From contig NC_086021.1 of NCBI RefSeq assembly GCF_036323735.1, forward strand, positions 132,646,976-132,710,975: a stretch of DNA of 64,000 bases, read 5' to 3'. This document shows, piece after piece, positions 25,730-37,472 of the stretch. Origin of the DNA: Rattus norvegicus (lineage: Eukaryota; Chordata; Mammalia; Rodentia; Muridae). The notes under the pieces are model-generated. The model had not been told where the DNA came from and did no database searches. It worked only from the letters and a program-made list of their open reading frames with translations. How positions within the stretch are numbered: the stretch's first letter is position 1; every line of letters begins with the position of its first letter. The translations under genes were made by a program, and so were the position numbers.

Positions 25730-25832
25730 AGGGGATTAGGGATTTAGTTCAGTGGTAGAGCGCTTGCCTAGCGAGCACAAGGCCGTGGGTTCGGTCCCCA
25801 GCTCCGAAAAAAAAAAAAAGAAGAAGAAAAAA
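25730..25832 (+). mobile_element. ID SINE, young copy
   Basis: The ID body 25730-25806 keeps the A box (tagttcagtggtagagcgc, one change from tagctc) and an intact B box (ggttcggtccc). The A-rich tail with g interruptions spans 25807-25832. It starts ggggattaggg, so the ttg of ggggttgggg is missing. A perfect 14-bp duplication flanks it. It sits just after a B1-type SINE in the same orientation. Confidence 0.97.
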
Positions 25833-25846
25833 AAGAAAAGGTGTAG
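25833..25846. repeat. ID target-site duplication, right
   Basis: An exact copy of 25716-25729. Confidence 0.92.
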
Positions 25847-26714
25847 GGGTGTGGGGTCAAAAGAAAAGCAAGGTTCTGTTGTCTTTCTTGACAGCTTTGT
25901 ACTTCAAAAGACTATATATTTACACATGAAAATGCCTAGCTTTTTCTTGAAATATGCTTGCAATTGTCAGAGAAAACACAGAGGATCTAATGTCACACCC
26001 TGCACAGCTCCAGGGATGGACCTGACTGGGGTAGCAAAGGAATGAAGAACAGGAAGTCATACAGATACATGTACAAGAAGTCTTGGGTTTGGGGTAGGCT
26101 GAGCTCTCTAATGGAGAAGCCTCAGGCCCTAGAAACTCAGCATGGTTATTATATACAGTTGAACAGAGAGATGGGGTTACTGCATATAGCAGAACTAGGA
26201 GTCAGTCAGTGCATGCAAATAGAGGAGGAGGCAGAGTGTGTGGTATGCAGTGAACAAGGAGGCAGATTTAGCAGATCTCAGTAGGAGTGGTCTCCTGTAG
26301 GGGAGCTGTCTTAAGCCTGTAAGGGAAGAAAGTTCTGGTGGACATTTCCTACACACACCATCAGCATCCACACTCAGAACAGGGAGAGAGGGTTTGACTT
26401 TTCCCCATAGGCCTGAGACATTGGTGTCCTTGGCGTGGCCATATCCACATCAACAGCACATATTCATTACTTACTCGGGGCTTTCCCTGTGTCCCATAAT
26501 CCAGTTAAAGTTGAGCATCAGGCACACATGAACAATATTTACTGTGTCCACCATGTCCTCCTTCAGCTCCTTCTGTTGTCCACTCCTTTCTGTTCTTTCT
26601 TCTCTCCCTTCTCTCTGACCTTCATCTCTGTTGCCTCATTTAATCGTAAGGAGGGTGGGTAGTGAAACATCTCACACTCAGTGTTAGTTTTGGGAAACGA
26701 TGCCCTTTATTAGT
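25847..26714. other. Single-copy region
   Basis: Nothing recognised. Short open frames only. Confidence 0.35.
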
Positions 26715-27100
26715 TGCTCTGGATTGGATATGGTTTGCTTCCCAGGGGTTTATGTGCTGGAGGATCAGTCCTCAATGCAGAGGAGTGGTGAAGCCTGAGA
26801 GCTAGTAAGCACAGTCACGTCAATGGCAACACTGCCTTTAGAAGATGTTAAGATGGCTTTCATGGGCCCCTGTTCATGTCCATGAGGTCAACCTGCTATC
26901 AAAGAAGAGTACAGAGCCTTCGATTTCTTGGCTTCCTGACTCTCCTAGGGATGCCATCCAACATGAGGCACGAACCACAGTCAAATTGAGAAGGCTACCC
27001 CATCTTGGGCTTTAAGTTCCCAAAACTGTGAGCTAACCTCATTTTTCTATATATTACTCAGCCTGTGTTACAGCAATAGAGACTAGACTGAGACGTGACC
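26715..27100 (+). repeat. LTR-like repeat (MaLR-type), decayed
   Basis: It opens ttggatatggtttgcttccc and ends with ttcccaaaactgtgagctaa, cctcatttttctatatatta, ctcagcctgtgttacagcaa and agactagactgagac. This is the layout of MaLR-like LTR ends. The family is not certain. Confidence 0.5.
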
Positions 27101-27779
27101 TCTGAGAGCTGTGCAAATAAATCTACAAGGAACTAAACGTGACGTCTATGCGCTTCCCATTGACATTGGTAACACAGACACTTGGAAAGCTTCTTCATAG
27201 AGTTGTGAGAACCCAAGCTCTCAGCCTGCCGTCCTGCACATTGTGGATGCTCAGGACGTGGCATGTGCGATCCTTTGCATGGGAACACTCATCTCCTAGC
27301 ATACTCCAGAGAACTACAGAGAGGAGAGCCTGCTTCCTATTGCAAAATTTGTCTCAGAGATGGGATTTCACGAAAGTTATTGAATAAGCTAAACAGTGTA
27401 AACAACTGTAGCCCAAACCCTTTCCTGATATGGAGGGACTTCCTTCATGGAAGCCATGCTTACACACACACACACACACACACACACCCTCAAGTGAATC
27501 AGAGACAATCAGGAACCATAACAATGGCTAATGGCATAAAGGCTTCAGGATTTTGTACATTCCTCTCAGTCTTGCAACAACTTCCTTGGTGACTGAGACC
27601 TGAAGCTTATACACCTGAAGTCACAGATCCTTTTTTGTTTTAGTCAGGGATTCACCACATAGCTCTGGTACTTGATATGTAGATCACACTGGCATGGACC
27701 TTACAACCTCCCTACGCCCTACAGAAAAGGATGCTGTCACTACTGTTATCAGTACACTGTAAAAAAAACAAGAGTGTTT
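27101..27779. other. Single-copy with (CA)12
   Basis: No gene or repeat is recognised other than the CA run at 27463-27486. Confidence 0.35.
27463..27486 (+). repeat. (CA)12 microsatellite
   Basis: A perfect CA run of 24 bp. Confidence 0.95.
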
Positions 27780-28210
27780 GAGGAGCCCCCATACCAATCT
27801 CCAACATGGTTGTACTAATCTTCATTCATTTCCACCAACAGTGTGGCTTGCTGGGCTATGAGGTGAGTTCTAACCCACTCCACAGATCTGACAAAAGTCA
27901 GGAAAACCCTCCAAACAAACAAAATAGAGACATCCCACTGATAGATGAACGAAAAAAGAAAATGTGGACTAGCTACACAATGCAGCATTATCTGGCCATG
28001 TCATTGACAGGAAAATGAGTGGACTCAGAGATCATTATATTAGTGGAATAAACCAGACACAGAAAAACAAGCACCATGTGTTTCCCCACATAGACAGAAA
28101 GTCTCAAAAGGAAAGAAAGTAGACATGTTGGAGAACAGAGCATGCAGCAGTGTAACCAAGAGGCCACAATGGGGAGGGTGGTGCATAGTGAAGGCATACT
28201 ATGTACAAAT
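27780..28210 (+). repeat. Ancient L1 3' end with 5' inversion
   Basis: 27780-27845 matches L1 ORF2 in antisense (catggttgtactaatcttca, ccaccaacagtgtgg; compare 54076-54145). From about 27915 the DNA is L1 in sense: ccactgatagatgaacg, aagaaaatgtggactagcta, aggaaaatgagtggactcag, agatcattatattagtggaa and accagacacagaaaaacaag. The inverted upstream piece joined to a sense 3' piece fits twin priming. Both parts are old and non-coding. Confidence 0.65.
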
Positions 28211-28479
28211 AGAAAATGTCACAGTGAAGTGCTGTTTATATCCATTGTGTGTACAAGAAGTCTTGGGAATATTCAGAGTGTCTGTTTTGACTTCATAGTT
28301 CATCTTTGCATGGTTTGCTGCCATGTTAAGTTTCCAAACAGCCTATTGGGGAGAAGATCCATGGCAGAATGTGTGCTTGGTTCTAGAGGCCCTCAGCACA
28401 CTTGAACACTTAACTCCAACCAATGGCTGTAGAGAATATTCAGAAGTCTCAAGGCCAGGCCTTCTCTAAACCAAACAAA

Positions 28480-28632
28480 CTCAATGGAGTGTCTCTGAGC
28501 CAAGAAAACCTATGTCCAAGTTACTTCAAACTCATGGCAACATAATATTCTTTTCCAGTTTTAAGGATTACATCCATCCAATAACTCTGTTATAGGCAAG
28601 TGCTCTACCATTGATCCAGATACCCAGACCTT
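28480..28632 (-). repeat. B4/ID-related SINE fragment
   Basis: The antisense tRNA-like head is seen as taggcaagtgctctaccatt and gatccagatacccag. The remainder is strongly diverged. Confidence 0.4.
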
Positions 28633-28728
28633 TGATTCTACACTTTGGATACATTTGTAGCAGGTTGGTCTTTCTGGTATAGAATTGACTGCCTGCTCAC
28701 TCTCCCAAAAAAACATACATCATACATG

Positions 28729-28730
<2 letters not shown>

Positions 28731-28766
<36 letters not shown>
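28731..28766 (+). repeat. (CA)18 microsatellite
   Basis: A perfect CA run of 36 bp. Confidence 0.96.
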
Positions 28767-28768
<2 letters not shown>

Positions 28769-30138
28769 TACATACTTCCTCTTGCTTTCGTTCAAGCAGA
28801 AGAAAAAGAGCAGTTAAATTTGACTTTCATGAAAATCATGAGGCCTTCTTCCTTTCCCAGATTCAAGTTGCTCAGTGGACATCCCAGGGAAGGCTTCACA
28901 CTCATGCTTATGGCAAATCGCAAAAAGCCAACCTAAAGAGGACCACACAGTCCCCTGTTGAATTCTCCTTTGATTACTCAATGCATCTGAAGTACTCTCC
29001 CTTCAAGGGGGAAACAAAAATATGGAAATGCTTCATTTCCTCCCTAGGTTATACAAATTAGTATCGTTATTCTCTCAGACTCAAAACATGTTGAGATGGA
29101 TTCAGGGCACTCCTGTTAAAATATCTGTTCCCCTCAAATCAAATTTTCCCTGCCATTGAGTGGCAAGGGCTGATGCCCTGGGATCAGTGAACCACTTGGC
29201 TTCCTTCTGCTTGAGTGTTTAATTTCATTTTCCTTCCCACAAATAAGCATGCTTGGAGCCTCTGCTTTGCCTTCCTCTGGAGTAATCGAAAAATTTAATT
29301 CGCATTAAGCCAGAGAGGATGGTGCTTTTCCCTAAGGTCACTCAAAGCAAACATTTTAAACCTCTAACAGCCCGTCAGTCAGGGATGCATGTCTTGTCCT
29401 CTTCTGATGAGTTGCTTCCCAGAGACAAACAAAGCTGTCTGCCCAGCTCCACTGACTCGGTCCCCGGAGGAAGATTCCCTGAGAGGCCCACAGGTACTGT
29501 GCCGCATTTGATCTCCACTGTGATCCCTCCATTTGGAGATCCTCGTGTTTCTAGGCAGCTTCATTCCCACTTAAAAGATTAATGGGAACAGAGAGCAAAT
29601 GCTTCTTTGCTACTGCAATCTGAACTGCAAGCAGCTTCCCCAAGAATGAGTATCCTGCCAGGGCAGGGCAATGCTTGAAATCTTATCACCCCTTCCCTAC
29701 AAACTAATAAGGTTTTTCTGTGCTTGCACGATGCCTTGCCTGAGCCCCAGGTACGGGCGAATCATTAAGTGCTTATAATGCTTTGAGGAAACACACCGAG
29801 GTCACCATGTGCAAGGATTCAGTGGAGCACGACACTCAGAATCTCTCTCTCTTATTCAGAAATAAAGCATGTGAAATGATGTATAAATTTTCAATTTCTC
29901 ACAAATACAACCTGCCACAAATTGCCAGGTTGAGCTTGGACCACGCAGAAGGAGATTCTCTGTTCATGGGTCACAGAAGTATTACACTAAAGACTGAGAA
30001 GTCTCTCTGGAAGAAGAAATCTAAATATTCTTTAGATAAGTATCTTATACTTACTACCTAAAGACTATTTTGCCCCTTTGCCTAGCATACCATTTCCCAA
30101 AGACTTTCTGCAAAGTAATCTGTCTTATTTTATCTGTA
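28767..30138. other. Single-copy region, possible conserved block
   Basis: No repeats are recognised over 1.3 kb. 29190-29340 has a texture common in conserved noncoding DNA (gtttaatttcattttccttc, cgaaaaatttaattcgcat). No exon is supported. Confidence 0.35.
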
Positions 30139-30360
30139 AAGATTTATTTTTATTTTATACATATGCATGTTCTACTTTCATGTATGTCTGTGTGTCGTGT
30201 GTGTGTGCCTGGTACCCATGGAGGCCAGAAGAGGGGGTCAGATCCCTTGGAAATAGACTTATAGATGCTGGTAAGCTGTCATGTGGATGCTGGGAATTGA
30301 ACCTGTGTCCTCTGGAAGACCTGCCATTTGTTATCACCCACTGAGCCATTACGCAGGTCT
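30139..30360 (-). repeat. B2/B3 SINE
   Basis: Antisense order: gatttatttttattttatac, aggccagaagagggggtcag, gctgtcatgtggatgctggg, aattgaacctgtgtcctctg, ccactgagccattacgc. Confidence 0.85.
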
Positions 30361-30764
30361 TCACTTTTCTTTCAAAGCTAATGCAGTAAACTGGAGTGAG
30401 AATTCTGATTCTCTCCCTGGGATCTTGCTTTATTTCAGTGATAGTGTTCAACTTCATACTGTTACTGCAACGTCCCTATCTTCTCTGGGGGGTAATAGTC
30501 ACACAGAATCATCACTGGTTTTAGGAAAAGGTAGGCTGGAGTGATGGCCATGACCTATCTGATCTATTTACCAGTTATCTGTGTATCTAGTGACAGGATA
30601 GCTGATGAATGCTTTGTTTGTGCTCCAGTCCTCCAGTGTAGTCTACCTTGGAAGGGAAGTTCCAGCCACAGAGCCTTGAGGCACCTGCTCGAGCTCCAGC
30701 CAGTCAGGAAGCAGAGGGAGGCCGTAGCTGGTGCTCGCATCTTCTTCTTTATTTAGTCCTGGAG

Positions 30765-30930
30765 CATTGTTGCCCACAGTTAGGATGAGTCTTCCCACAT
30801 CAACTAACCTTATCTAGATAATCCCTCAGAGGCACATCCAGAGACCAACAATCCCTCACGGGTACACCACAGACCTAAGGTGCTTTTAGATCCTCTCGAG
30901 CTGACAATCCATGTTTAATATCATAAGACC
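30765..30930 (+). repeat. Rodent interspersed repeat fragment
   Basis: tgcccacagttaggatgagt, cttcccacatcaactaacct, agataatccctcagaggcac and tcgagctgacaatcc match an abundant rodent repeat in word order. Family and orientation are not assigned. Confidence 0.5.
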
Positions 30931-32889
30931 CTATTTATACAAAAATCGAGGTCCAGAGCACATCCCCAATGAGACAAACCACCACTAAAGGGAAGGGTGT
31001 GGGCACAGGACCGAGCCACCAAGAAGAGCGTGACCACAGGCACTGAGCCATGGAGCATCCTGAGAAGGATTGTACAGAGACACTTCAAAAGGACAGAGGT
31101 GCATCTGTCTCTGTGAAACTCTGCTGGCACCACAGAGTCACAACCAGAGAGAAAAAGCTGTACAATCAAGAGTGGCCTTTTGCCGCGTGTGAGTCCGACA
31201 AGGCGCTTCTGCTAGTTGTCTCTGTCCAAGCCCCGGTCCCTTCTCTGTCCTGCTCAGCTTATGCTTGCAGTCACAGACTTTCTCAAGGATCACAGGAGCC
31301 CTGAGCCACGCAGACTCTCTTCCTGGGGATTTTCCATAGGGTGTGCTCACAAATTCTTCTCCACTGCTGACTCCCATGGTTCCCTGCTCCCACCATGCAC
31401 TCCTTCAGAAATCAGATGCAGCTTCCTGATCCTCCATCCTCCTGCCGATGCTTAAAACATCCACTCCACCCTTGTGGTTACTGGGGACAGAGCTAGGTGA
31501 GTTCCCCTCTCGCCACCACCACAATTGCATCATAATTCATTACATTACGCCTGACATATACATTTGGGTCTTCAGTTTTTCAGCGTTTCCAGAAACAAAA
31601 GGACTAGTTAGTTTCTCTGACTCTTTCCCATGACCAGCATCACTACTTGCGTGCCTCACCTTTTCAGTCCTACCTGGACCTGGGCCACAAACACATCAAG
31701 TCAGGATCCCTTTCCCATAACAAATGCCTACTGAATACATTTAAGTAAAAATAAAGCTTTGCTCTGTGATTTTTTTTCATGCATAATCACACTGAGCACC
31801 AGGACAAGGACCTAGGAATATCAGAAACCCATGGCACTGTACCTGGAAGACCATAGTCTTGGATCTCTATACTTTTAAGAAGATACACCACCCCCTTCCT
31901 GCTGAAGGTAGACATCTTTCTCTTCCCAGGACACCTGCGGTTCCTACCGTGGCTGGAATTTCCATGCCCACATTCTCAGTGAAGCAACAGTGGCTGGCCC
32001 AGCCTTGCATGGGGGTCTAACCCTGGATAATCATTGCTGGTCATATGCTACACCTGCTATGGGAGTCTCCAGAAGAGAGAGACAATTTTCAGAAGAAGCA
32101 GGCACTAGGCAAATGGGCCTGTCTATAAACCATCTTCAAGTATTGGCCTCTGACTAGGCTTACCTACCTCAAGGCTTTGTCACTGCTTATAGTGACTCTT
32201 AGCTGCATTATAAACACAAGACATTGGTGGCCTCTCAGAAAGGAAGACTCTAGTAGCCTAAAGGCCAGTTAGAGTTGCTTCTGAAAGGCATCCCCATGTC
32301 CTCTCCCCCTACCCACACCTCCATACCCTTTGGCGAGCTTGCACCCTGCCACACTTAGCTCTGAAGAGAAGCCAGGCAACCAGCAATTTGGAGTGTGATC
32401 AATTTGTCTTTGATTTCCCCACTTACCGGCTGTGTGGAAGAGTTCCCTGATCTACAAAGAGATGCGTTCCTATCCAGCTCCAGTGTTCAACTGAAAGAGA
32501 GCTGGATGAAATGTAGGTGCCTTTCATTATGACTGTTGTTGACATCAGCCTGCCGTCACCTTGTGAAAATATGCAGCCAGTCTACAACTTGATTTCACAA
32601 CTACGGACCTACGTCATGAGTCAAAGCCACTAGGTAATATGTTCTAAGAAAGCAATGGGCTAGAATTTCAAAACACAAATAACAAAAAGAAAAAAATGCA
32701 TACTTAAAATTTGCAGTAACCTCCTTTAGCATTCTGCCACTCTGTAAGACTGCTGTAGATGATGCATTAGTAAGATCTTCATAAGGATGAATTAAGAAAG
32801 GGATGCAAAGCGCCAAGCATAGGGTCTAGACATACAATCTACAGTAGCCTTGTTATTGAAGGAACCTGAATACTATGTATTGTCCCCCA
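30931..32889. other. Single-copy region
   Basis: Nothing recognised over nearly 2 kb. Open frames on both strands at 31050-31455 are short and overlapping. Confidence 0.4.
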
Positions 32890-33380
32890 TCTGGACCCTG
32901 GAATAGGCACAGACCACACCCAAACACCAATTTCCAAGCACAAACCAAATGCAAAGAGATCTTTTATTAGACGAGGCAAAGAGACAAGGTGTCTGAGTCT
33001 GATTCGGCAGAAACAGCAGCAAATAGCTTTGTGAGTGTTGATTTTTAAGAGGAAAAATAAAAGGGAACTCTGTGTTAGAATGGGCTAGGATGTGGTGGTG
33101 AGTTCTGGTTGGGTGTTTTAATTAGGTTAGTTAAAAATACTGAGTTTTGATTCCTAGACTTTCATGTCTTGATAGTTGGACCTTGATGATCAGCATCAGG
33201 GATGAGTCAGTGGCCGAATAGGGGACTAGACCTTGTGGTAAGCTTTGGGAATGTGATCTAATGGTTCAGCAAGGAGGAGAAAGGTAAAAAGGAAAGACCT
33301 GTCAGTGCCATGTTTCTTTCCCATGGTCCAGCCTACTAGAACCCTTTGGTTATAATGACTAGTGTGATTATGGTGACCTA
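32890..33380 (-). repeat. LTR-like element, decayed (ERV1-type?)
   Basis: On the minus strand a 3' part reads ctaataaaagatctctttgc (poly-A signal at about 32961-32966) and the element ends near tgggggaca at 32880. It has the look of a U3-R-U5 LTR of rodent endogenous retroviruses. I could not find a matching target-site duplication, so limits and class are unsure. No internal sequence is seen. Confidence 0.4.
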
Positions 33381-34867
33381 TCCTAAGCGCTTAAACGTTC
33401 TTTGCTAAATGCCTTACGATGATCATTTTATTTGAAAAGTATCCACATGTGTGGGGTTAGTTCTAAATCAATCTATAAAGCATGAAACAAGTTTTAGATT
33501 TAGAAAAATGTCATGAAGGTCACTGATCAATACCACAAAGTGTTTGCCTTGGGGAGCCCGGAGCTTCTGAACAGCCACTGTTAGCAAGACTCCCAGCTAC
33601 ATTGCACATTGCTTTCTAGCTTTTTTTGTGAGTACCTTACAGCTTCAAGGGCAAATGGACAGCTCCTAGGCCCAAGCGGAGCTGCCCAACCCCATGCCCT
33701 TCCACCAGGAGCCAGGTGGAAGGAACATTGGGTTTTAACATTCACGATGCTGTTCTCTGCTCTGGGCTTCCAGTTGTATCGTTAGCTGGTTTAAGCTGGT
33801 TGGTTTTGAATGATACCCAAGATGACGCATAGAGAAAACACCTTGGCACCCATTGCTTAAACAGCTCCCTCTGCACAGAGGATCCAGGGCCCTCTGTCAC
33901 TGGTACAGCTCACTACCAAGGTCACAAATGATATCTTTGTTAGACGGGCACCAGGGAGCAGCGCGTTGTGGGTGCTGCTAGATTTGTTCTCAGCACGAAC
34001 TATTGATTGTTCCTACTGCAGAGTCGCAAAGGTCGGGAGGGCAGCATGAGGGAGAGACAGCAGTGACTTCCCTACCCCACGGCAGCAGCAGCAGCTCCTT
34101 ATCTTTTACAGAAGATGAAAAACTGAGCTAGGGATTCTTTTGTAGTTCTCCATGTCTGTCAGAAACATGGTGCCCTCTGGGGTGGTGAAAAATATGCTTT
34201 CCCGCCTCTTATCAGTCAGCCTCTTCAGGGCCTTGATAACCAAGCTACAGCCATTTACCCACACTTTGAATACTGACAAAAAAACCACTGTATAGTTAGG
34301 TTCGGTAACTCTCCCTGCAGTCGCCCCCAAAGACTGCCTCTTTTATTTCCTTAAGTTTCTCTAGAATTTCTCAACATGGTTAAATATATTTATCAAAAGA
34401 TTTTCTTAATATCAAAGACTCCGCGCTGACCCAGCAATTCAACCTCTCCCGTGGAGAGAAATTGCTTCAGTGTAAAAACTACTGCCCACCTGGTTTCAAA
34501 CCTCAGCCGCAGGCAAATATGTCACCTCGGCAGACATTTCCTGTTTCTTTGACAGATTGGCCCAGGGCTGAAATTTAATCCAATGTGTCAAAAACCAGAA
34601 GGTGGAGGAGAGCAGCACGAACCGCTTCTACTCAGAACCTTACAGTGCACCTTGCTTGGGAGGAGTGGAAGCGTTGGCTGCTAGTGTCAAGCGCTCACAG
34701 GAACCAGCACAAAATGAAGCAATAAGGGGTCTCTGTAAATCCCAATGCCAAACTCATCTGGATGATAAGCAGCTGTGCCAAAAGGAAGACAGGAGCAGCC
34801 ATGTCTGGGGGAAAAAAATAATACAGAATCTAGTCACTGATTTTATCCCTCACCAATGTGAACTCCC
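33381..34867. other. Single-copy region
   Basis: A CAG/CTG-rich spot is at 34083-34095. The minus-strand frame at 34106-34330 is discussed as a weak exon candidate among the findings. Otherwise nothing is recognised. Confidence 0.35.
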
Positions 34868-35915
34868 GATGGAGAACCCAAAACTATCAAAGTCCTAGGG
34901 GATGACACAAAGCTCACATGACCTTTGGCTTAGTGATGGGACTCTAGAAGGAAATGAACAAAGGTGTCCTCCACAAAAGAAACTGCCGGGAGGACACATT
35001 CAAATGAAACATTCTACCCTGTGAAAGACGCTGCCACCACAATAAAGCCAGAGCCAGGGGGGAAATACATGCATGATATTAATCTAATCAGACTATCAAC
35101 TAAAATATACAAAGAATTCTCAAAGTTCAATAATAAGAAAAAGTTTGTCACCAAAGATGTAAGATAGCAAACAAAGGCCAGCAAAGACACTGTCAGCCTC
35201 ATCACTATGGAGTGCACTGTGAGCCACAGGTGTGGCAGCACAAGGCACCTAGAGAGTGACAGACATGTCCAACGCGGATAGAACTCCATGCTTACGATGA
35301 TATGGGGGAACTCTCGTCATCTTTCTGGGTGAATGAAAGGCACAGCTTGAGTAGAAGACATTTGGCACTGGAGTATCCTCTTTCCATATGATTGGCAGCC
35401 AAGCTCCCTACTTTTAAACATAAGTTTTACTCCAGAAAGTCAAGCTAGAGATACACAAATACCAGCCGGGGATAATTTACAGTAACTATATTCACAATCG
35501 CCAAAACATGGAAACAACCAGGGTGTCCTCTGCCAGGTGACGGACAATAGGATATCATCCAACAAGAAGGTATTATTCACAGCTGAAAGAGAATGAGCTG
35601 TCAAGTCACTGAAACACATAGAACATATTACTGAGAAAGACGTCCACCTACAAAGGCTACATGCTATCAGTCTCCAAGTGTATGACGTGGAGGAAAAGGT
35701 TGATCTGTGGAAACCAGAAAAAAAAATGGTTGCCATAGTTACCAAGACTAGGAAGGAGGGTCTGAATGGGTAGAATACAGAGGATTATTGGTGTGACTGA
35801 CACTGTGCTGCCTGGGTTGTAGATGTGCAATATCATTCAATGTGTTTATCCAAGACTTTTTTAATCTTCAACACTCAGGGAAACTTACTGTAAAATATTG
35901 ACTATGCAGGACATG
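34868..35915 (+). repeat. Ancient L1M 3' half, decayed
   Basis: Sense L1 ORF2 words appear in order: cccaaaactatcaaagtcct (34876), acaaaagaaactgc, gtgaaagacgctgcc, aatatacaaagaattctcaa, tcaataataagaaaaa, tcaccaaagatgtaa, then cgccaaaacatggaaacaac, caaaggctacatgctatcag and the 3' UTR-like gaaaaaaaaatggttgccat. The order fits an old mammalian L1M/L1ME. Reading frames are lost. Between 35200 and 35420 the match is poor and may hold a deletion or insertion. Confidence 0.65.
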
Positions 35916-36364
35916 GAAGGTGACCCATGTACCATTCATTCCATTAGAGGACATTGATAACAGTGGAAGGAGGTGTAGAACAAAATGGTCATCTCACAGT
36001 GGCTGGCTTAGAAAGGAAAGGAAGTGACCAGAGTCCCAGTAGCCATTTATGTGCACATCTATAGTAACCCAACGTCCTCTCATTAAGCACTGTCTCTTAA
36101 AGGGCCCATGACCTCTCTGGTGTCAGTCCTTATGCCCCACCTTGTTTTTGAAGCAGTCTCCTTTTTCTCCGTTATGCTACTTCTCCAAGGCAAGCTTCCA
36201 GGAGTTTCTTCTGTCTGCCCTGCATCTTTTCTTAGGAGAACTGAGGTTACAGACATGTGCCACAATATCTGGATTCCTTCTATTACTATCACTATTATTA
36301 TCATTGCTATTATTATTAAATTACATGGGTTCTGGAGATCCAAGCTGTCCTATTACTAAGAAGA
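35916..36364. other. Single-copy plus a SINE fragment
   Basis: Only the SINE-like piece at 36135-36260 and a short (ATT)-rich stretch near 36280-36320 are seen. Confidence 0.35.
36135..36260 (-). repeat. B1/B4-type SINE fragment
   Basis: tttttgaagcagtctccttt, ccaggagtttcttctgtctg and gaggttacagacatgtgcca match the antisense 7SL-type SINE end. Diverged. Confidence 0.45.
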
Positions 36365-36503
36365 GACACCTTGAACGAGGCAATTCTTATAAAAGAAAGC
36401 ATTTAATTGGGGGCTTCCTTACAGTTTTAAAGGATTAGTCCATGATCATCATGGCAAGAAGCAACAGGCACTTGCTAGAGCAGTAGTTAAGAGCTTTAAA
36501 TCC

Positions 36504-36559
<56 letters not shown>

Positions 36560-36725
36560 CTGAGCTGAGACGGGTATGGGTTTTTGAAAGATCAAACCTC
36601 ACCTCCACATTTCCTCCAAAAAGGCCCCACCTCCTAGTCCTTCTCAAACTTTTCTACTACCAGATAACTAACCATTCAAATATATAAGCCTATGGGGGAT
36701 ATTATCAATCAAACCCCAACATTTG
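36365..36725 (-). repeat. Rodent interspersed repeat with (GA)n
   Basis: gaaagcatttaattgggggc, ttagtccatgatcatcatgg, aaggccccacctcctagtcc, attcaaatatataagcctat and gggggatatt form a familiar rodent repeat order. The strand follows the usual reading of the family and is not firm. The GA array lies inside it. Confidence 0.55.
36506..36559 (+). repeat. (GA)n microsatellite
   Basis: About 54 bp of GA with one aaag interruption. Confidence 0.97.
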
Positions 36726-37422
36726 ACACATGTCAAGTCATCTCCCAAGCTCATTGTAACAACACTTTGAAAGGATAAATCACCTAATTAATTTGGTAAT
36801 ATCTTACATTGTAAATGTATCAGTATAAACTCACATATGCAATGGTGTTCTGATTAAGCTTAGTAATCAAAACCGCTTGCTTTTATAAGGAAGTTCACTC
36901 TTTACTGTCTTTTTCTTCCTAGTAGTGTGTAATTTTAGCCTTTGTTTCCACCATGCCTAATACCACAGGCTGTAGCTGGTTGTTGTTAACACTGGTAACA
37001 AGGATGGACCATTTGGTAGCTGACAAAGATCTTGTGCCACAGTGATATAGGTTGTGTCACTGGGTCTGATGTCACACAAATGGTAAACATACCATTTTTA
37101 TAACTGAGGAAACGAAACCTACCAAAGGTTATTTTACTCCAAGAAGATGAGGCAGTCTGGGTATAGTCCCAGGTTACCTGACTCTCCCAGGCATTGAGGG
37201 TGGTACTTCAGTCAAGTGAGAAATCACTGCCTGGAGAACTGTCTGAGAGGGAAAAGAGCCTCACTAGCTGAAGTCTAAAAGCTCTGAGTAGAGTTTCCTT
37301 CCCACCAAAGTGTATAAAACCTCTCCATGTTAGAGACTGAGACAGAGCTCTCTGATGGGCTATGTACCTGTAGACATGAAAATAATGAGGATGCCTTTAT
37401 CTAAAATGTGTGTGCCCCCCCC

Positions 37423-37472
<50 letters not shown>

